From Shinella sp. WSJ-2 (GTDB lineage: Bacteria; Pseudomonadota; Alphaproteobacteria; Rhizobiales; Rhizobiaceae): 62,067 bases of DNA. Below, one piece after another: positions 45,805 through 55,805 of this stretch (the first letter of the stretch is position 1; each line of letters begins with the position of its first letter). The DNA is taken from contig NZ_QWBU01000018.1 in assembly GCF_003432075.1 (NCBI RefSeq), positions 1 to 62,067 on the forward strand. The letters run 5' to 3'. The notes beneath the pieces are model-generated. The model had not been told where the DNA came from and did not search any database. It saw only the letters and a program-made list of their open reading frames with translations. A program made the position numbers and the translations under genes.

Positions 45805-47109
45805 ATGACCAATTTTTCCCCCCGCGAGATCGTCTCCGAACTCGACCGCTACATTATCGGCCAGCACGACGCCAAGCGCGCCGTGGCCATCGCGTTGCGC
45901 AACCGCTGGCGCCGCCACCAGCTTTCGCCCGACCTGCGCGACGAGGTGATGCCGAAGAACATCCTGATGATCGGCCCGACCGGTGTCGGCAAGACGGAGA
46001 TTTCCCGCCGTCTGGCCAAACTCGCCGGCGCACCCTTCGTCAAGGTCGAGGCCACCAAGTTCACCGAGGTCGGCTATGTCGGCCGTGACGTCGAGCAGAT
46101 CGTGCGCGACCTCGTCGAGGTCGGCATCGGCCTGGTGCGCGAGAAGAAGCGCGCCGAGGTGACGGCCAAGGCCCATGCCAATGCCGAGGAACGCGTCCTC
46201 GACGCGCTGGTCGGCGCCACCGCCTCGCCGGCGACGCGCGACAGTTTCCGGAAAAAGCTGCGTAACAACGAACTGGACGACAAGGAAATCGAAGTCGACG
46301 TCGCCGATACCGGTACCCCCGGCGGTTTCGAAATCCCCGGCATGCCGGGCGCCAATATCGGCGTGCTGAACCTGTCGGAAATGTTCGGCAAGGCGATGGG
46401 CGGCCGCACGAAGAAGGTGAAGACGACGGTTAAGGATTCCTACAAGATCCTGATCGACGACGAATCCGACAAGCTGCTCGATAACGAGCAGATCCAGCGC
46501 GAGGCGATCCGCTCGGCCGAAAACGACGGCATCGTCTTCATCGACGAGATCGACAAGATCGCCGCGCGCGACGGCGGCATGGGCGCGGGCGTTTCCCGCG
46601 AGGGCGTGCAGCGCGACCTGCTGCCGCTGGTGGAAGGCACGACGGTGGCGACGAAATATGGGCCGGTGAAGACTGACCATATCCTCTTCATCGCCTCGGG
46701 CGCCTTCCATGTCTCCAAGCCGTCTGACCTCTTGCCGGAATTGCAAGGTCGCCTGCCGATCCGCGTCGAGCTGAAAGCGCTGACCAAGGAGGACTTCCGC
46801 CGCATCCTGACGGAGACGGAGGCGAGCCTCATCCGCCAGTACAAGGCGCTGATGGAGACCGAAAGCGTCGAGCTCGATTTCACTGAAGATGCGCTCGATG
46901 CGCTGGCAGATGTCGCCGTGCAGCTCAATGCGAGCGTGGAAAATATCGGCGCCCGCCGTCTCCAGACGGTGATGGAACGGGTGCTCGACGAGATCTCCTT
47001 CGAGGCGCCGGACAAGGGCGGCAATAAGCTGGTTATCGATGCAGACTATGTGAAGAAGCATGTCGGCACGCTGGCGGCCAACACCGACCTGTCGCGCTAC
47101 ATCCTGTGA
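45805..47109 (+). CDS. hslU: ATP-dependent protease ATPase subunit HslU
   Basis: A 434-residue AAA+ unfoldase that feeds proteins into HslV. Walker A is GPTGVGKTE (57-65) and Walker [11 protein letters not shown]. The I-domain lies between, and the C-terminal end LSRYIL docks into HslV. The ATG at 45805 follows AGAGGA; a TTG five codons upstream is less likely. It ends at a strong terminator. Confidence 0.97.
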   Translation: MTNFSPREIVSELDRYIIGQHDAKRAVAIALRNRWRRHQLSPDLRDEVMPKNILMIGPTGVGKTEISRRLAKLAGAPFVKVEATKFTEVGYVGRDVEQIVRDLVEVGIGLVREKKRAEVTAKAHANAEERVLDALVGATASPATRDSFRKKLRNNELDDKEIEVDVADTGTPGGFEIPGMPGANIGVLNLSEMFGKAMGGRTKKVKTTVKDSYKILIDDESDKLLDNEQIQREAIRSAENDGIVFIDEIDKIAARDGGMGAGVSREGVQRDLLPLVEGTTVATKYGPVKTDHILFIASGAFHVSKPSDLLPELQGRLPIRVELKALTKEDFRRILTETEASLIRQYKALMETESVELDFTEDALDALADVAVQLNASVENIGARRLQTVMERVLDEISFEAPDKGGNKLVIDADYVKKHVGTLAANTDLSRYIL

Positions 47110-47115
47110 CCTTTC

Positions 47116-47157
47116 GGCACCGGCGACCCATTCGGCGTCGCCGGTGCCACTTTTTTT
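47116..47157 (+). terminator. Rho-independent terminator of hslVU
   Basis: A 12-bp perfect stem (47116-47127 with 47137-47148) and a 9-nt loop followed by seven T. Confidence 0.95.
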
Positions 47158-47275
47158 GCTCGACAGGGAAGGCGACGCGGCCTAGGCCTTTGCCCGCGCT
47201 GGCATCATTCCGACACGATTGTCTTGCATCGGTCCTGCCATCGCCGACAGATTCGATCAGACAGGAACCGCAACC

Positions 47276-48223
47276 GTGCGACAGCTCATCCCTGTGTTTG
47301 CCCTTGCCGCCACGCTCGTTTTCCAGAGCCAGACCACGGTCATGGCGATGGACGTGGTGCCCGAAGGCAACCGCAATGCCGAGCAGCCGGCCATTCCCGG
47401 CGCCTCCGTACGCCGCACCAAAGCGGGCAAGACCTCCTTCGATGCCAAATACGAGAAGGTGCGCGACCTCTTGGCGAGCGATCGCCAGCTGACGAGCAAG
47501 ATCAAGGCGACCGCTGCAAAATACGGCATCGCCCCGATTCATATGGTCGGCGCCATCGTCGGCGAGCACACCTACAATGTCGACGCCTATGACCGGCTGC
47601 AGAGCTATTATGTCAAGGCAGCCTCCTATACGGGCAACTTCCGCTTCGCCTATGACGGCGAAAATGTCGCCGATTTCGTCGCGCGGCCGGAATTTGCCAA
47701 ATGCGCCGACAAGAAGGGCTCCTACGCGCTGTGGACCTGCCGCGAGGGTGTCTGGAACCGCACATTCAAGGGCGAGACGGTCGGCGGCACGTCCTTCCCG
47801 AACAACCGCTTCAGCGCGGTGTTCTTCCAGCCCTTCTATGCCGGCCAGACTTTCGGTCTCGGCCAGATCAACCCGCTGACGGCGCTGACCCTGACCGACG
47901 ACGTGGCGCGCATCTCCGGTTACGACAAGCTCGATGAAAACGATGCGGCCGGCGTCTACCAGGCGATCATGGATCCCGATATCTCGCTCGCCTATATGGC
48001 GGCCTCCATCCGCCGCTCGATCGATGCCTACAAGAAGATCGCCGGCGTTGATATTTCGAAGAATCCGGGCCTGACCTCGACGCTCTACAATATCGGCAAC
48101 CCCGACGCCCGCGCCGCCGCCTTTGCCGCGCGCCGCGCCGCCGGCGAAGTCACCTGGCCGGAAGAGAACTATTACGGCTGGCTGATCAACGACAAGCTGG
48201 CGGAGCTTCAGGGGCTGCTTTAG
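47276..48223 (+). CDS. DUF1402 exported protein, lysozyme-like
   Basis: A 315-residue exported protein of the DUF1402 family. A signal peptide is visible (VRQLIPVFALAATLVFQSQTTVMA). The mature part has AAKYGIAPIHMVGAIVGEHTYNVDAYDRLQ and FGLGQINPLTALTLTDDV, which resemble the catalytic Glu and GQ motif of lytic transglycosylases. A peptidoglycan-cleaving role in the periplasm is therefore plausible but not proven for this family. The GTG start follows CAGGAA. It is preceded by the hslU terminator. Confidence 0.83.
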   Translation: MRQLIPVFALAATLVFQSQTTVMAMDVVPEGNRNAEQPAIPGASVRRTKAGKTSFDAKYEKVRDLLASDRQLTSKIKATAAKYGIAPIHMVGAIVGEHTYNVDAYDRLQSYYVKAASYTGNFRFAYDGENVADFVARPEFAKCADKKGSYALWTCREGVWNRTFKGETVGGTSFPNNRFSAVFFQPFYAGQTFGLGQINPLTALTLTDDVARISGYDKLDENDAAGVYQAIMDPDISLAYMAASIRRSIDAYKKIAGVDISKNPGLTSTLYNIGNPDARAAAFAARRAAGEVTWPEENYYGWLINDKLAELQGLL

Positions 48224-48299
48224 CCACGTCAGTCGCCTAGGACGCTGTAGAAGCGTTATGGCTCTTTTCGCCATGCCGCCACTCCGATAGCATTGGCAT

Positions 48300-48596
48300 A
48301 TGGATGTATTGGAATGGTTTTCCCACTGGTACAATTCCCAATGTAACGGCGATTGGGAGCATGAATTTGGTGTGTCGATCAACACTGTCGACAATCCGGG
48401 CTGGTCGATAAAAATCGATCTTACAGGGACGGACTGCGACGGCCGGTCGCTTGATCGGACTACTTACAACTATGATCATGAAACTGATTGGTGGGCGTGT
48501 TGGACCGAGGACAACGTGTTTCACGGTGCAGGTGGTCCCCTTCATCTTCATTCGCTTCTCGCGATGTTTCGCAAATGGGCGATGAATGCTCATTAA
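48300..48596 (+). CDS. Imm53-family immunity protein, orphan
   Basis: A 98-residue protein that reads as Imm53, an immunity family of polymorphic toxin systems: MDVLEWFSHWYNSQCNGDWEHE, then NTVDNPGWSIKIDL, then a Trp-rich end. It should neutralise a partner nuclease or other toxin by direct binding in the cytoplasm. No toxin, Rhs, contact-dependent or secretion gene is adjacent. The reading frame and flanks are visibly richer in A+T than the surrounding genes, suggesting transfer. Family assignment is by recognised pattern, without a search. Confidence 0.75.
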   Translation: MDVLEWFSHWYNSQCNGDWEHEFGVSINTVDNPGWSIKIDLTGTDCDGRSLDRTTYNYDHETDWWACWTEDNVFHGAGGPLHLHSLLAMFRKWAMNAH

Positions 48597-48703
48597 GAAT
48601 TTGACCGGCTTTCCGCTCCATACTTTTACTGGATTGCTCTAACCTCCGCCTCCATATCGGCTCAGTCTTCCCGTAAGACGGACCGATCATAAGGAGGCAG
48701 ATG

Positions 48704-50113
48704 ATGGACATGCGTCCCGAGCCGTTCGAACCGCCGGCCCCGATCCCGCGCACCGTACCGCCCTCGAAACTCGAGATCATCAGGACGGTCTTCCGCAATC
48801 CGCTCGAACTATGGGGTGAGCCGTCCTATACGCTGCCCTGGATCATGACGAGCTTCTTCGGCGAGAAGACGCTGATCGTCAACGATCCCGGCCTGATCAA
48901 ATATCTGCTCGTCGACAATGCCCAGAACTACAAGATGGCCGTGGTGCGCCAGCTCGTGCTGCGCCCCATCCTGCGCGACGGATTGCTGACGGCGGAGGGT
49001 GCGGTGTGGCGCCGGTCGCGCAAGGCGGTGGCACCGATCTTCACGCCGCGCCATGCCAAGGGTTTTGCTACCCAGATGCTGGCGCAGTCCGAGCTTTATG
49101 CAAGGAAGTATGACGGCGCCGACGGCAAGGTCTTCGATATCGGCAACGACATGACGGAGCTGGCTTTCGCGATCCTCTCCGAAACGCTGTTTTCCGGCGA
49201 GATTGTCACGTCCTCCAACAATTTCGCCGACGACGTGGACGACCTTCTGCATTCCATGGGCCGGGTCGATCCGATGGATCTTCTGCGCGCACCTTCCTGG
49301 GTGCCGCGCGTGACGCGCATCGGCGGCCTCAGGGTTTTGGGCAAATTCCGAAAGATCGTGCGCGATACCATGGATCTGCGCCTAAAGCGCATGGCGGCGG
49401 ACGATGGGAATGCGCCGAACGACTTCCTGACGCTGCTGTTGCGCGCGGCCGGGCCGGAAGGGTTGACCATGGAGGAGGTGGAGGACAACATCCTCACCTT
49501 CATCGGCGCCGGCCACGAGACGACGGCGCGGGCGCTCGCCTGGACGCTCTATTGCGTCGCCAATTCCCCGCATGTGCGCGACGCGATGGAAGAGGAGATC
49601 GACCGGGTCGTCGAAAGCGGTGCCGATCCCGTCGACTGGCTGGATTTGATGCCTTGGACGCGGGCGGCCTTCGAGGAGGCGATGCGGCTTTATCCGCCCG
49701 CACCCTCGATCAACCGCGAGGCGATTGCCGACGACCGCTGGACGAGCCCGTCCGGCGAGGTGGTCGAGATCCCGCGTGACGTCACCATTCTCGTCATGCC
49801 CTGGACGCTGCATCGCCATGCGCTGCTCTGGCAGAAACCACGCGCCTATATGCCGGAGCGTTTCCTGCCGCAGAACCGGGATGCGATTCACCGCTTCCAG
49901 TACCTGCCGTTCGGCGCGGGGCCGCGCATCTGCATCGGCGCGACCTTCGCCATGCAGGAGGCGATTATCGCGCTTGGTGTTCTGATGCACCGTTTCCGCT
50001 TCGATATGACCGAGGACACGAAGCCCTGGCCGGTGCAGCGCCTGACGACGCAGCCGGCTAACGGGCTTGCGTTGCGGGTGCAGGCTCGTCCCCACGCTTC
50101 TTCGGCTTCTTGA
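48704..50113 (+). CDS. Cytochrome P450
   Basis: A 469-residue soluble P450. The haem-binding loop is FGAGPRICIG, the I-helix oxygen-activation site is AGHETT and the K-helix ExxR is EEAMR. It lacks a membrane anchor. No ferredoxin or reductase gene is next to it, so electron donors must come from elsewhere. Three ATGs lie close together (48701, 48704, 48710); the middle one has the best distance from AAGGAGG. Its 3' end overlaps the convergent gene by 56 bp. The substrate cannot be predicted. Confidence 0.93.
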   Translation: MDMRPEPFEPPAPIPRTVPPSKLEIIRTVFRNPLELWGEPSYTLPWIMTSFFGEKTLIVNDPGLIKYLLVDNAQNYKMAVVRQLVLRPILRDGLLTAEGAVWRRSRKAVAPIFTPRHAKGFATQMLAQSELYARKYDGADGKVFDIGNDMTELAFAILSETLFSGEIVTSSNNFADDVDDLLHSMGRVDPMDLLRAPSWVPRVTRIGGLRVLGKFRKIVRDTMDLRLKRMAADDGNAPNDFLTLLLRAAGPEGLTMEEVEDNILTFIGAGHETTARALAWTLYCVANSPHVRDAMEEEIDRVVESGADPVDWLDLMPWTRAAFEEAMRLYPPAPSINREAIADDRWTSPSGEVVEIPRDVTILVMPWTLHRHALLWQKPRAYMPERFLPQNRDAIHRFQYLPFGAGPRICIGATFAMQEAIIALGVLMHRFRFDMTEDTKPWPVQRLTTQPANGLALRVQARPHASSAS

Positions 50114-50609
50114 TCGTCTTGATCGAGGCGCAGGTCGCTTCCGGGTTCTTGCAGGGCTGGTAAACGACGATCTCGCTGCCGCTGCCGTCGTCCCACACCG
50201 CCTGCACGGCAATCGTCTGCGCTTCACCCGGCTTCAGGTTGAGGTAGAGCCAGTTCTGGCTGTCGTCGGACGGCAGGTTGAAGGGCAGTTCCGGATCGCA
50301 GGCGGCCATCGGGAAGGTCTTGTCCAGCGTGTCGGAATTGATCGAATAGCGCACCTCCTTCAGCCGGCAATGCATGGTCTGCAAAGCCGTGAAATAGATG
50401 AGCTGCTGGCCGGAGAATTCGCGGAACTGCACCCAGCCGGTCTGCTTGTTGGCGTCCAGCATCGCCTTGTAGATCGCGACATCGGGAATCTGCGCCTTGT
50501 ACTCTTCTTCGTCATTTTCCTGGGCCTTTGCGGGCAGGCTGGCGGCAGCGAGCGCGGCGCCAAGAAGCAGGCGCGCCAGCAGCGGCCGTCGGAGGGAGGG
50601 GTGGATCAC
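50058..50609 (-). CDS. Uncharacterised exported protein
   Basis: A 183-residue protein with a signal peptide (VIHPSLRRPLLARLLLGAALAAASLPAKAQ) and a beta-rich mature domain containing four Cys (MHCRL, AACDP, QPCKN, ATCAS), suggesting one or two disulfides in the periplasm. The GTG start at 50609 follows GAGGAG. The tail is basic (KTIKKPKKRGDEPAP). I do not recognise the family; it looks conserved in Rhizobiaceae. The last 56 bp overlap the P450 3' end on the other strand. Confidence 0.7.
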   Translation of the reverse strand: MIHPSLRRPLLARLLLGAALAAASLPAKAQENDEEEYKAQIPDVAIYKAMLDANKQTGWVQFREFSGQQLIYFTALQTMHCRLKEVRYSINSDTLDKTFPMAACDPELPFNLPSDDSQNWLYLNLKPGEAQTIAVQAVWDDGSGSEIVVYQPCKNPEATCASIKTIKKPKKRGDEPAPATQAR

Positions 50610-50733
50610 TGGAATGCTCCTCGTTCTTTCACCTGATGTCGCCGGCGGGATGGTGGCATTTGGCCTGGACATGCAATAACACCATTCCACACCCGCTTTG
50701 AAAAGAGACGGCGATCTCTCCGGAAGAATTCTC

Positions 50734-52740
50734 GTGGCAGACCATTTGTTACTCGGCATCGATACCGGCGGCACCTATACGGACGCCGTGCTCTACAGCG
50801 AAACCAGGGGCGTCGTCGCCCGCGCCAAGGCGCTGACCACGCGACATGACCTTGCGGTTGGCATATCCGGCGCGGTGGAGGCGGTGCTGACCGAGGCGCA
50901 GGTGCCGGTCGCGGCCATCGGCCTCGTCTCGCTGTCGACGACGCTTGCCACGAATGCTCTGGTCGAAGGGCAGGGCGGTCGCGCCGGCCTCGTAATGATC
51001 GGCTTTGGGCCTGACGATCTCAAGCGCGATGGGCTTGCCGACGCGCTCGGCAACGACCCCGTTCTCTTCCTGCCCGGCGGCCACAACGTGCATGGTAACG
51101 AGACGCCGCTCGACATGATGGCGCTGGACGAGGCCTTGCCGCAGCTGTCGCAAACCGTCTCCTCCTTCGCCGTTGCCGGCTACTTCGCCGTGCGCAACCC
51201 GGCGCATGAGCAGCGCGTGCGCGACCGCATCCGCGCGGTCTCGCACCTGCCGGTCACGTGCAGCCACGAACTGTCCTCGAAGCTCGGCGGCCCGCGCCGG
51301 GCGCTGACGACGCTGCTCAACGCCCGCCTCGTCTCGATGATCGACCGGCTGATTGGCGCCTGCGAGGACTATCTCCAGCGCCGCGGCATCCATGTGCCGA
51401 TGATGGTGGTGCGCGGTGATGGTGCGCTGATCTCGGCGGCGGAAGCGCGGCTGCGGCCGATCGAGACCATTCTCTCCGGCCCGGCGGCAAGCCTTGTCGG
51501 CGCGCGCCACCTGACGGGCCTCGACAATGCCGTCGTCTCCGATATCGGCGGCACGACGACCGACGTCGCGGTGCTGGACAACGGCCGGCCGAAGCTCGAT
51601 GCCGAAGGCGCCGTCGTCGGCGGCTATCGCACCATGGTGGAAGCCGTCGCCATGCGGACCTTCGGGCTGGGCGGTGATTCGGAAGTGCGTATCAACGACC
51701 GCGGGCTGAAGGCGAAGATTGATCTCGGGCCGCGCCGCTTCATGCCGCTCAGCCTCGCCTCGCAGCTGCATCCCGAAGCGGTGGTTCCCGTGCTGGAACG
51801 CCAGCTGCGCGCGCCGCATATGGGCCGGCATGATGGCCGTTTTGCCGTGCGCACCGGCGTGCCGGAGCGGCTGGCGAGCGGCCTGACGGCGCAGGAGCAG
51901 GCGCTTTACGACAAGATCGGTGCCACACCGCTGCCGCTCGATGGCCTGCTGGTCTCCACACCGCAGAAGGCGACGCTCGACCGGCTGGTCGCGCGCGGTC
52001 TCGTGCATATCTGCGGCATCACGCCGTCGGATGCCATGCATGTGCTGGGCGGGCAGGGGCAATGGGATGCCGTCGCCGCCCGTCTCGGCCTCGAACTTGC
52101 CGCCCGCACCAAAGACGGCACCGGGAAACCAATTGCCGAGACGCCGGAAGTGCTGGCCCGCACGCTGGTCGACCGCCTCACGCGGCAATCGGCCGATGTC
52201 ATCCTCTCCGCCTGCCTGGCCGATGACGGCGTCGGCGCGCTCGATCCGGCCAATTCGATCTCGATCGACCGGGCGCTGCACCGCGTTCCCGGCATCGTGA
52301 AATTCCGCATCGCGCTCGACCGGCCGCTGGTGGGCCTCGGCGCCTCTGCGCCGGTCTATTATCCTGCCATTGCCGACATGCTGGGCGCGGAATCCTCTAT
52401 TCCCGCTGATGCCGGCGTGGCCAATGCCGTCGGGGCCGTCGTCGGCCAGGTGCGCAATGCCGTGACGGTCTTCGTGACCCAGCCCGAAGAGGGCATCTTC
52501 ATCGTCAACGGTGCCGGCGACAGCGTACGCCTTATCGATGAGGAGAAAGCCTTCTCGCTGGCCAAGGAACGGGCGATGACGGCTGCGTTGCAGGCCGCGC
52601 GGGCCAATGGGGCGGACGAGCCGGTCGTCGCCCTGTCGGAGGCCATAGATGCGCCTGAAGTCGAGGGGTCGCGCAAGCTGATCGAGGCGCGTTTTACGGC
52701 CACCGCCAGCGGCCGGCCACGCATCGCGGAAGAGGCATAA
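50734..52740 (+). CDS. Hydantoinase/oxoprolinase-family protein, HyuA type
   Basis: A 668-residue ATP-dependent hydrolase of the hydantoinase A/oxoprolinase family, actin-like ATPase fold. The phosphate motifs are LGIDTGGTYTDAVLYSE at the N-terminus and VVSDIGGTTTDVAVLDNG in the second half. The GTG start at 50734 follows GGAAG; the frame opens earlier at a TTG. The usual partner subunit (HyuB) is missing, and the C-terminal part is shorter than in the oxoprolinase alpha form. The substrate is unknown. It lies ahead of malate synthase G. Confidence 0.86.
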   Translation: MADHLLLGIDTGGTYTDAVLYSETRGVVARAKALTTRHDLAVGISGAVEAVLTEAQVPVAAIGLVSLSTTLATNALVEGQGGRAGLVMIGFGPDDLKRDGLADALGNDPVLFLPGGHNVHGNETPLDMMALDEALPQLSQTVSSFAVAGYFAVRNPAHEQRVRDRIRAVSHLPVTCSHELSSKLGGPRRALTTLLNARLVSMIDRLIGACEDYLQRRGIHVPMMVVRGDGALISAAEARLRPIETILSGPAASLVGARHLTGLDNAVVSDIGGTTTDVAVLDNGRPKLDAEGAVVGGYRTMVEAVAMRTFGLGGDSEVRINDRGLKAKIDLGPRRFMPLSLASQLHPEAVVPVLERQLRAPHMGRHDGRFAVRTGVPERLASGLTAQEQALYDKIGATPLPLDGLLVSTPQKATLDRLVARGLVHICGITPSDAMHVLGGQGQWDAVAARLGLELAARTKDGTGKPIAETPEVLARTLVDRLTRQSADVILSACLADDGVGALDPANSISIDRALHRVPGIVKFRIALDRPLVGLGASAPVYYPAIADMLGAESSIPADAGVANAVGAVVGQVRNAVTVFVTQPEEGIFIVNGAGDSVRLIDEEKAFSLAKERAMTAALQAARANGADEPVVALSEAIDAPEVEGSRKLIEARFTATASGRPRIAEEA

Positions 52741-52745
52741 GTAGG

Positions 52746-52773
52746 ATTTATTCCCGAGCGGAATAAATTCTTT
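52746..52773 (+). terminator. Possible terminator after the hydantoinase-like gene
   Basis: ATTTATTCC (52746-52754) pairs with GGAATAAAT (52760-52768), followed by TCTTT. The stem is A+T-rich, so this is a weak call. Confidence 0.45.
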
Positions 52774-52866
52774 ATACCCTTGCCGAATTGACACTCAATG
52801 AAACCTCCGGAAAGTGGGACCATTCGGGATACTCCCCCTTGTCCCGCCCATTCGGAGCCTTTTCAG

Positions 52867-55035
52867 ATGTCTTATACCGAAAAAGCCGGTCTTTCGATCG
52901 ACAGCGCCCTTTACGATTTCATCGTCACGGAGGCCCTTCCCGGCACGGGCGTGGATGCGGAGCGCTATTTCGCCGATTTTTCCGCCATCGTGCATGATCT
53001 GGCTCCGGAAAACCGCGCCCTGCTCGCCAAGCGCGATGCGCTGCAGGAAAAGCTCGACGCCTGGTATCGTGAAAACGGTGCGCCCGTTGATATGGCGGCG
53101 TATGAAGCCTTCCTGCGCGAGATCGGCTATCTCCTGCCCGAGGGCGGCGACTTCTCCGTCACGACGGACAATGTCGATCCGGAGATCGCCAGCCTTGCCG
53201 GCCCGCAGCTCGTCGTTCCCGTCATGAATGCGCGTTATGCGCTGAACGCCGCCAATGCGCGCTGGGGCTCGCTCTACGATGCGCTCTACGGCACGGATGC
53301 CATTCCGGAAACCGACGGCGCGGAAAAGGGCAAGGGCTATAATCCCGTGCGCGGCGCCAAGGTCATCGCCTGGGCGCGCGGTTTCCTGGATGAGGCCGCA
53401 CCGCTTGCTGGCACGTCCTGGCGCGAGGCCGCGGGCCTTGCCGTCGAGGGCGGCAAGCTCGTCGTCGCGCTGATCGGCGGCGGCAAGACGGGTCTTACGG
53501 ATGAAGCGAAGTTCGCCGGCTTCGTCGGCGAGGCCGCTGCACCGACGCGCATTCTGCTGCGCAACAACGGGCTGCATATCGAAATCCGCGTGGATGCGAC
53601 GACGCCGACCGGCAAGGACGACGCGGCGCATATTTCCGACGTCGCGATCGAATCGGCACTGACCACGATCATGGACTGCGAGGATTCCGTCGCCGCCGTC
53701 GATGCCGACGACAAGGTCGTCGTCTATCGCAACTGGCTCGGCCTGATGAAGGGCGACCTGACGGAGGAGGTCGCCAAGGGCGGCAAGACCATCACCCGCC
53801 GACTCAACCCCGACCGCGCCTACACCGCGCCGGATGGTTCTGCCGCGTCGCTGCGCGCCCGTTCGCTGATGCTGGTGCGCAATGTCGGCCACCTCATGAC
53901 CAATCCGGCGATCCGTGACCGCGACGGCAACGAGGTGCCGGAGGGCATCATGGATGCCATGGTCACCGCGCTGATCGCGCTGCACGATGTCGGTCCGAAC
54001 GGCCGCCGCCAGAATTCGCCGGCCGGCTCGATGTATGTCGTCAAGCCGAAGATGCACGGCCCGGAAGAGGTCGCCTTCGCGTCCAAGCTGTTCGGTCGCG
54101 TCGAGGCCGCCGTCGGCATGGCGCCCAACACGATGAAGATGGGCATCATGGACGAGGAGCGCCGCACGACCGTCAACCTCAAGGAGGCGATCCGCGCCGC
54201 CAAGGAGCGCGTCGTCTTCATCAATACCGGCTTCCTTGATCGCACCGGCGACGAGATCCATACCTCGATGGAAGCGGGTCCGATGATCCGCAAGGGCGAC
54301 ATGAAGCAGGCCGCCTGGATTTCCGCCTACGAGAACTGGAACGTCGATATCGGCCTCGCCTGCGGCCTGTCGGGCCATGCGCAGATCGGCAAGGGCATGT
54401 GGGCCATGCCGGACCTGATGGCGGCGATGCTGGAGCAGAAGATCGCCCATCCCAAGGCCGGCGCCAACACCGCCTGGGTTCCCTCGCCGACGGCCGCGAC
54501 GCTGCATGCGACGCACTATCACAAGGTCAATGTCGCTGCGGTGCAGGCCTCGCTGCGCACGCGTCCACGCGCAAAGCTCACCGACATCCTCTCCGTCCCG
54601 GTCGCGGTGCGGCCGAACTGGACGCCGGAGGAAATCCAGCGCGAGCTCGACAACAATGCGCAGGGCATTCTGGGTTATGTCGTGCGCTGGATCGACCAGG
54701 GCGTCGGCTGCTCGAAGGTGCCCGATATCAACGATGTCGGCCTGATGGAGGACCGTGCGACGCTGCGCATCTCCGCCCAGCACCTCGCCAACTGGCTGCA
54801 CCACGGTGTCATCACCGAAGCCCAGATTCTTGAGACGATGAAGCGCATGGCCGCCGTCGTCGATGGGCAGAATGCCGGTGATTCGCTCTATCGCCCGATG
54901 GCCGGCAATTTCGACGGCTCTATCGCCTTCAAGGCCGCCGTCGAACTCGTGCTTGAGGGCCGCGCGCAGCCGAACGGCTACACCGAGCCGGTCCTGCACC
55001 GCCGCCGCCTCGAGTTGAAGGCCGCTGCGGCCTGA
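52867..55035 (+). CDS. glcB: Malate synthase G
   Basis: A 722-residue single-chain malate synthase that condenses glyoxylate with acetyl-CoA, in the cytoplasm. It has the G-isoform length, an N-terminal clasp, and core sequences [15 protein letters not shown] and [17 protein letters not shown] with the catalytic Asp region. The ATG at 52867 opens the conserved [12 protein letters not shown]; a longer frame to 52798 is unsupported. Isocitrate lyase is not in the window. The gene has its own upstream gap with TTGACA at 52789 but no clear -10. Confidence 0.96.
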   Translation: MSYTEKAGLSIDSALYDFIVTEALPGTGVDAERYFADFSAIVHDLAPENRALLAKRDALQEKLDAWYRENGAPVDMAAYEAFLREIGYLLPEGGDFSVTTDNVDPEIASLAGPQLVVPVMNARYALNAANARWGSLYDALYGTDAIPETDGAEKGKGYNPVRGAKVIAWARGFLDEAAPLAGTSWREAAGLAVEGGKLVVALIGGGKTGLTDEAKFAGFVGEAAAPTRILLRNNGLHIEIRVDATTPTGKDDAAHISDVAIESALTTIMDCEDSVAAVDADDKVVVYRNWLGLMKGDLTEEVAKGGKTITRRLNPDRAYTAPDGSAASLRARSLMLVRNVGHLMTNPAIRDRDGNEVPEGIMDAMVTALIALHDVGPNGRRQNSPAGSMYVVKPKMHGPEEVAFASKLFGRVEAAVGMAPNTMKMGIMDEERRTTVNLKEAIRAAKERVVFINTGFLDRTGDEIHTSMEAGPMIRKGDMKQAAWISAYENWNVDIGLACGLSGHAQIGKGMWAMPDLMAAMLEQKIAHPKAGANTAWVPSPTAATLHATHYHKVNVAAVQASLRTRPRAKLTDILSVPVAVRPNWTPEEIQRELDNNAQGILGYVVRWIDQGVGCSKVPDINDVGLMEDRATLRISAQHLANWLHHGVITEAQILETMKRMAAVVDGQNAGDSLYRPMAGNFDGSIAFKAAVELVLEGRAQPNGYTEPVLHRRRLELKAAAA

Positions 55036-55142
55036 TGTGCCTTCCGGCAAGGCGGTTGATCGCCTTGCCGTTCAATGCCCCAAACGAAAGAAGCCGCCGG
55101 ATCGCTCTGGCGTCTTCTTTATATACAGAGACTGTCGTCTGC

Positions 55143-55805
55143 TTACTGCTGGACGACGACGCGGGCGCCCTTGCCGGGGCGGACGCGGCTGTAGAGGTCG
55201 ATGATGTCCTGGTTCATCAGGCGGATGCAGCCCGACGAGGCGGCCGTGCCGATGGAGGCCCATTCCGGCGTGCCATGCAGGCGGAACAGCGTGTCCTGGC
55301 CCTTTTCATTGAAGAGATACATGGCGCGCGCGCCGAGCGGGTTCTTCAGACCCGGACCCATGCCGTCCTTGACGTAGCGTGCGACGTCAGGCTTGCGGTC
55401 TGCCATTTCCTTCGGCGGATGCCAGGTCGGCCATTCCTGCTTCCAGGCGATGTAGGCTTCACCCTGCCACGCGAAACCCGACTTGCCGACGCCGATGCCG
55501 TAACGCACGGCCTTGCCGCCGGGCAGCACATAGTAAAGGAAGCGGTTCGGCGTATTGACGACGATCGTGCCGGGCTTCTCGCTGGTGGCGTAATCGACGA
55601 TCTGGCGGTGGAACTTGGTGTTCACCTTGTTGATCGGGATTGCCGGCAGGGCATAACCATTGTCTTCGACGGCGCCGTAATCCGACGTGAAGATGGCATT
55701 CGTCGCCACTTTCTCGCCCGGAAGGGAGGTCGAGGACGAGGAGCAACCGGCGAGCGTGACGGCTGCTGCGAGGCCGCACAGGAGGAGGGCATTGCGGAAG
55801 CGCAT
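55143..55805 (-). CDS. L,D-transpeptidase lipoprotein (ErfK/YbiS/YnhG family)
   Basis: A 220-residue lipoprotein with the lipobox LAGC (Cys21). The YkuD catalytic motif is HGTPEWASIGTAASSGCIRL, with the nucleophile Cys at about residue 193. It forms 3-3 peptidoglycan crosslinks or anchors proteins to the wall, which suits Rhizobiales, where such crosslinks are abundant at growing poles. The ATG at 55805 is the first in-frame start that gives a signal sequence. It runs tail to tail with glcB. Confidence 0.92.
   Translation of the reverse strand: MRFRNALLLCGLAAAVTLAGCSSSSTSLPGEKVATNAIFTSDYGAVEDNGYALPAIPINKVNTKFHRQIVDYATSEKPGTIVVNTPNRFLYYVLPGGKAVRYGIGVGKSGFAWQGEAYIAWKQEWPTWHPPKEMADRKPDVARYVKDGMGPGLKNPLGARAMYLFNEKGQDTLFRLHGTPEWASIGTAASSGCIRLMNQDIIDLYSRVRPGKGARVVVQQ

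Noticed and set aside
45793-47061. 422-codon open frame opposite hslU
   Set aside because: Antisense shadow of hslU.
50749-52794. 681-codon open frame opposite the hydantoinase-like gene
   Set aside because: It mirrors the real gene in GC-rich codons, is full of Arg/His/Gly, has no family pattern and no ribosome site.
52795-55050. 751-codon open frame opposite malate synthase G
   Set aside because: Antisense shadow of glcB; the translated sequence has no domain and low complexity.
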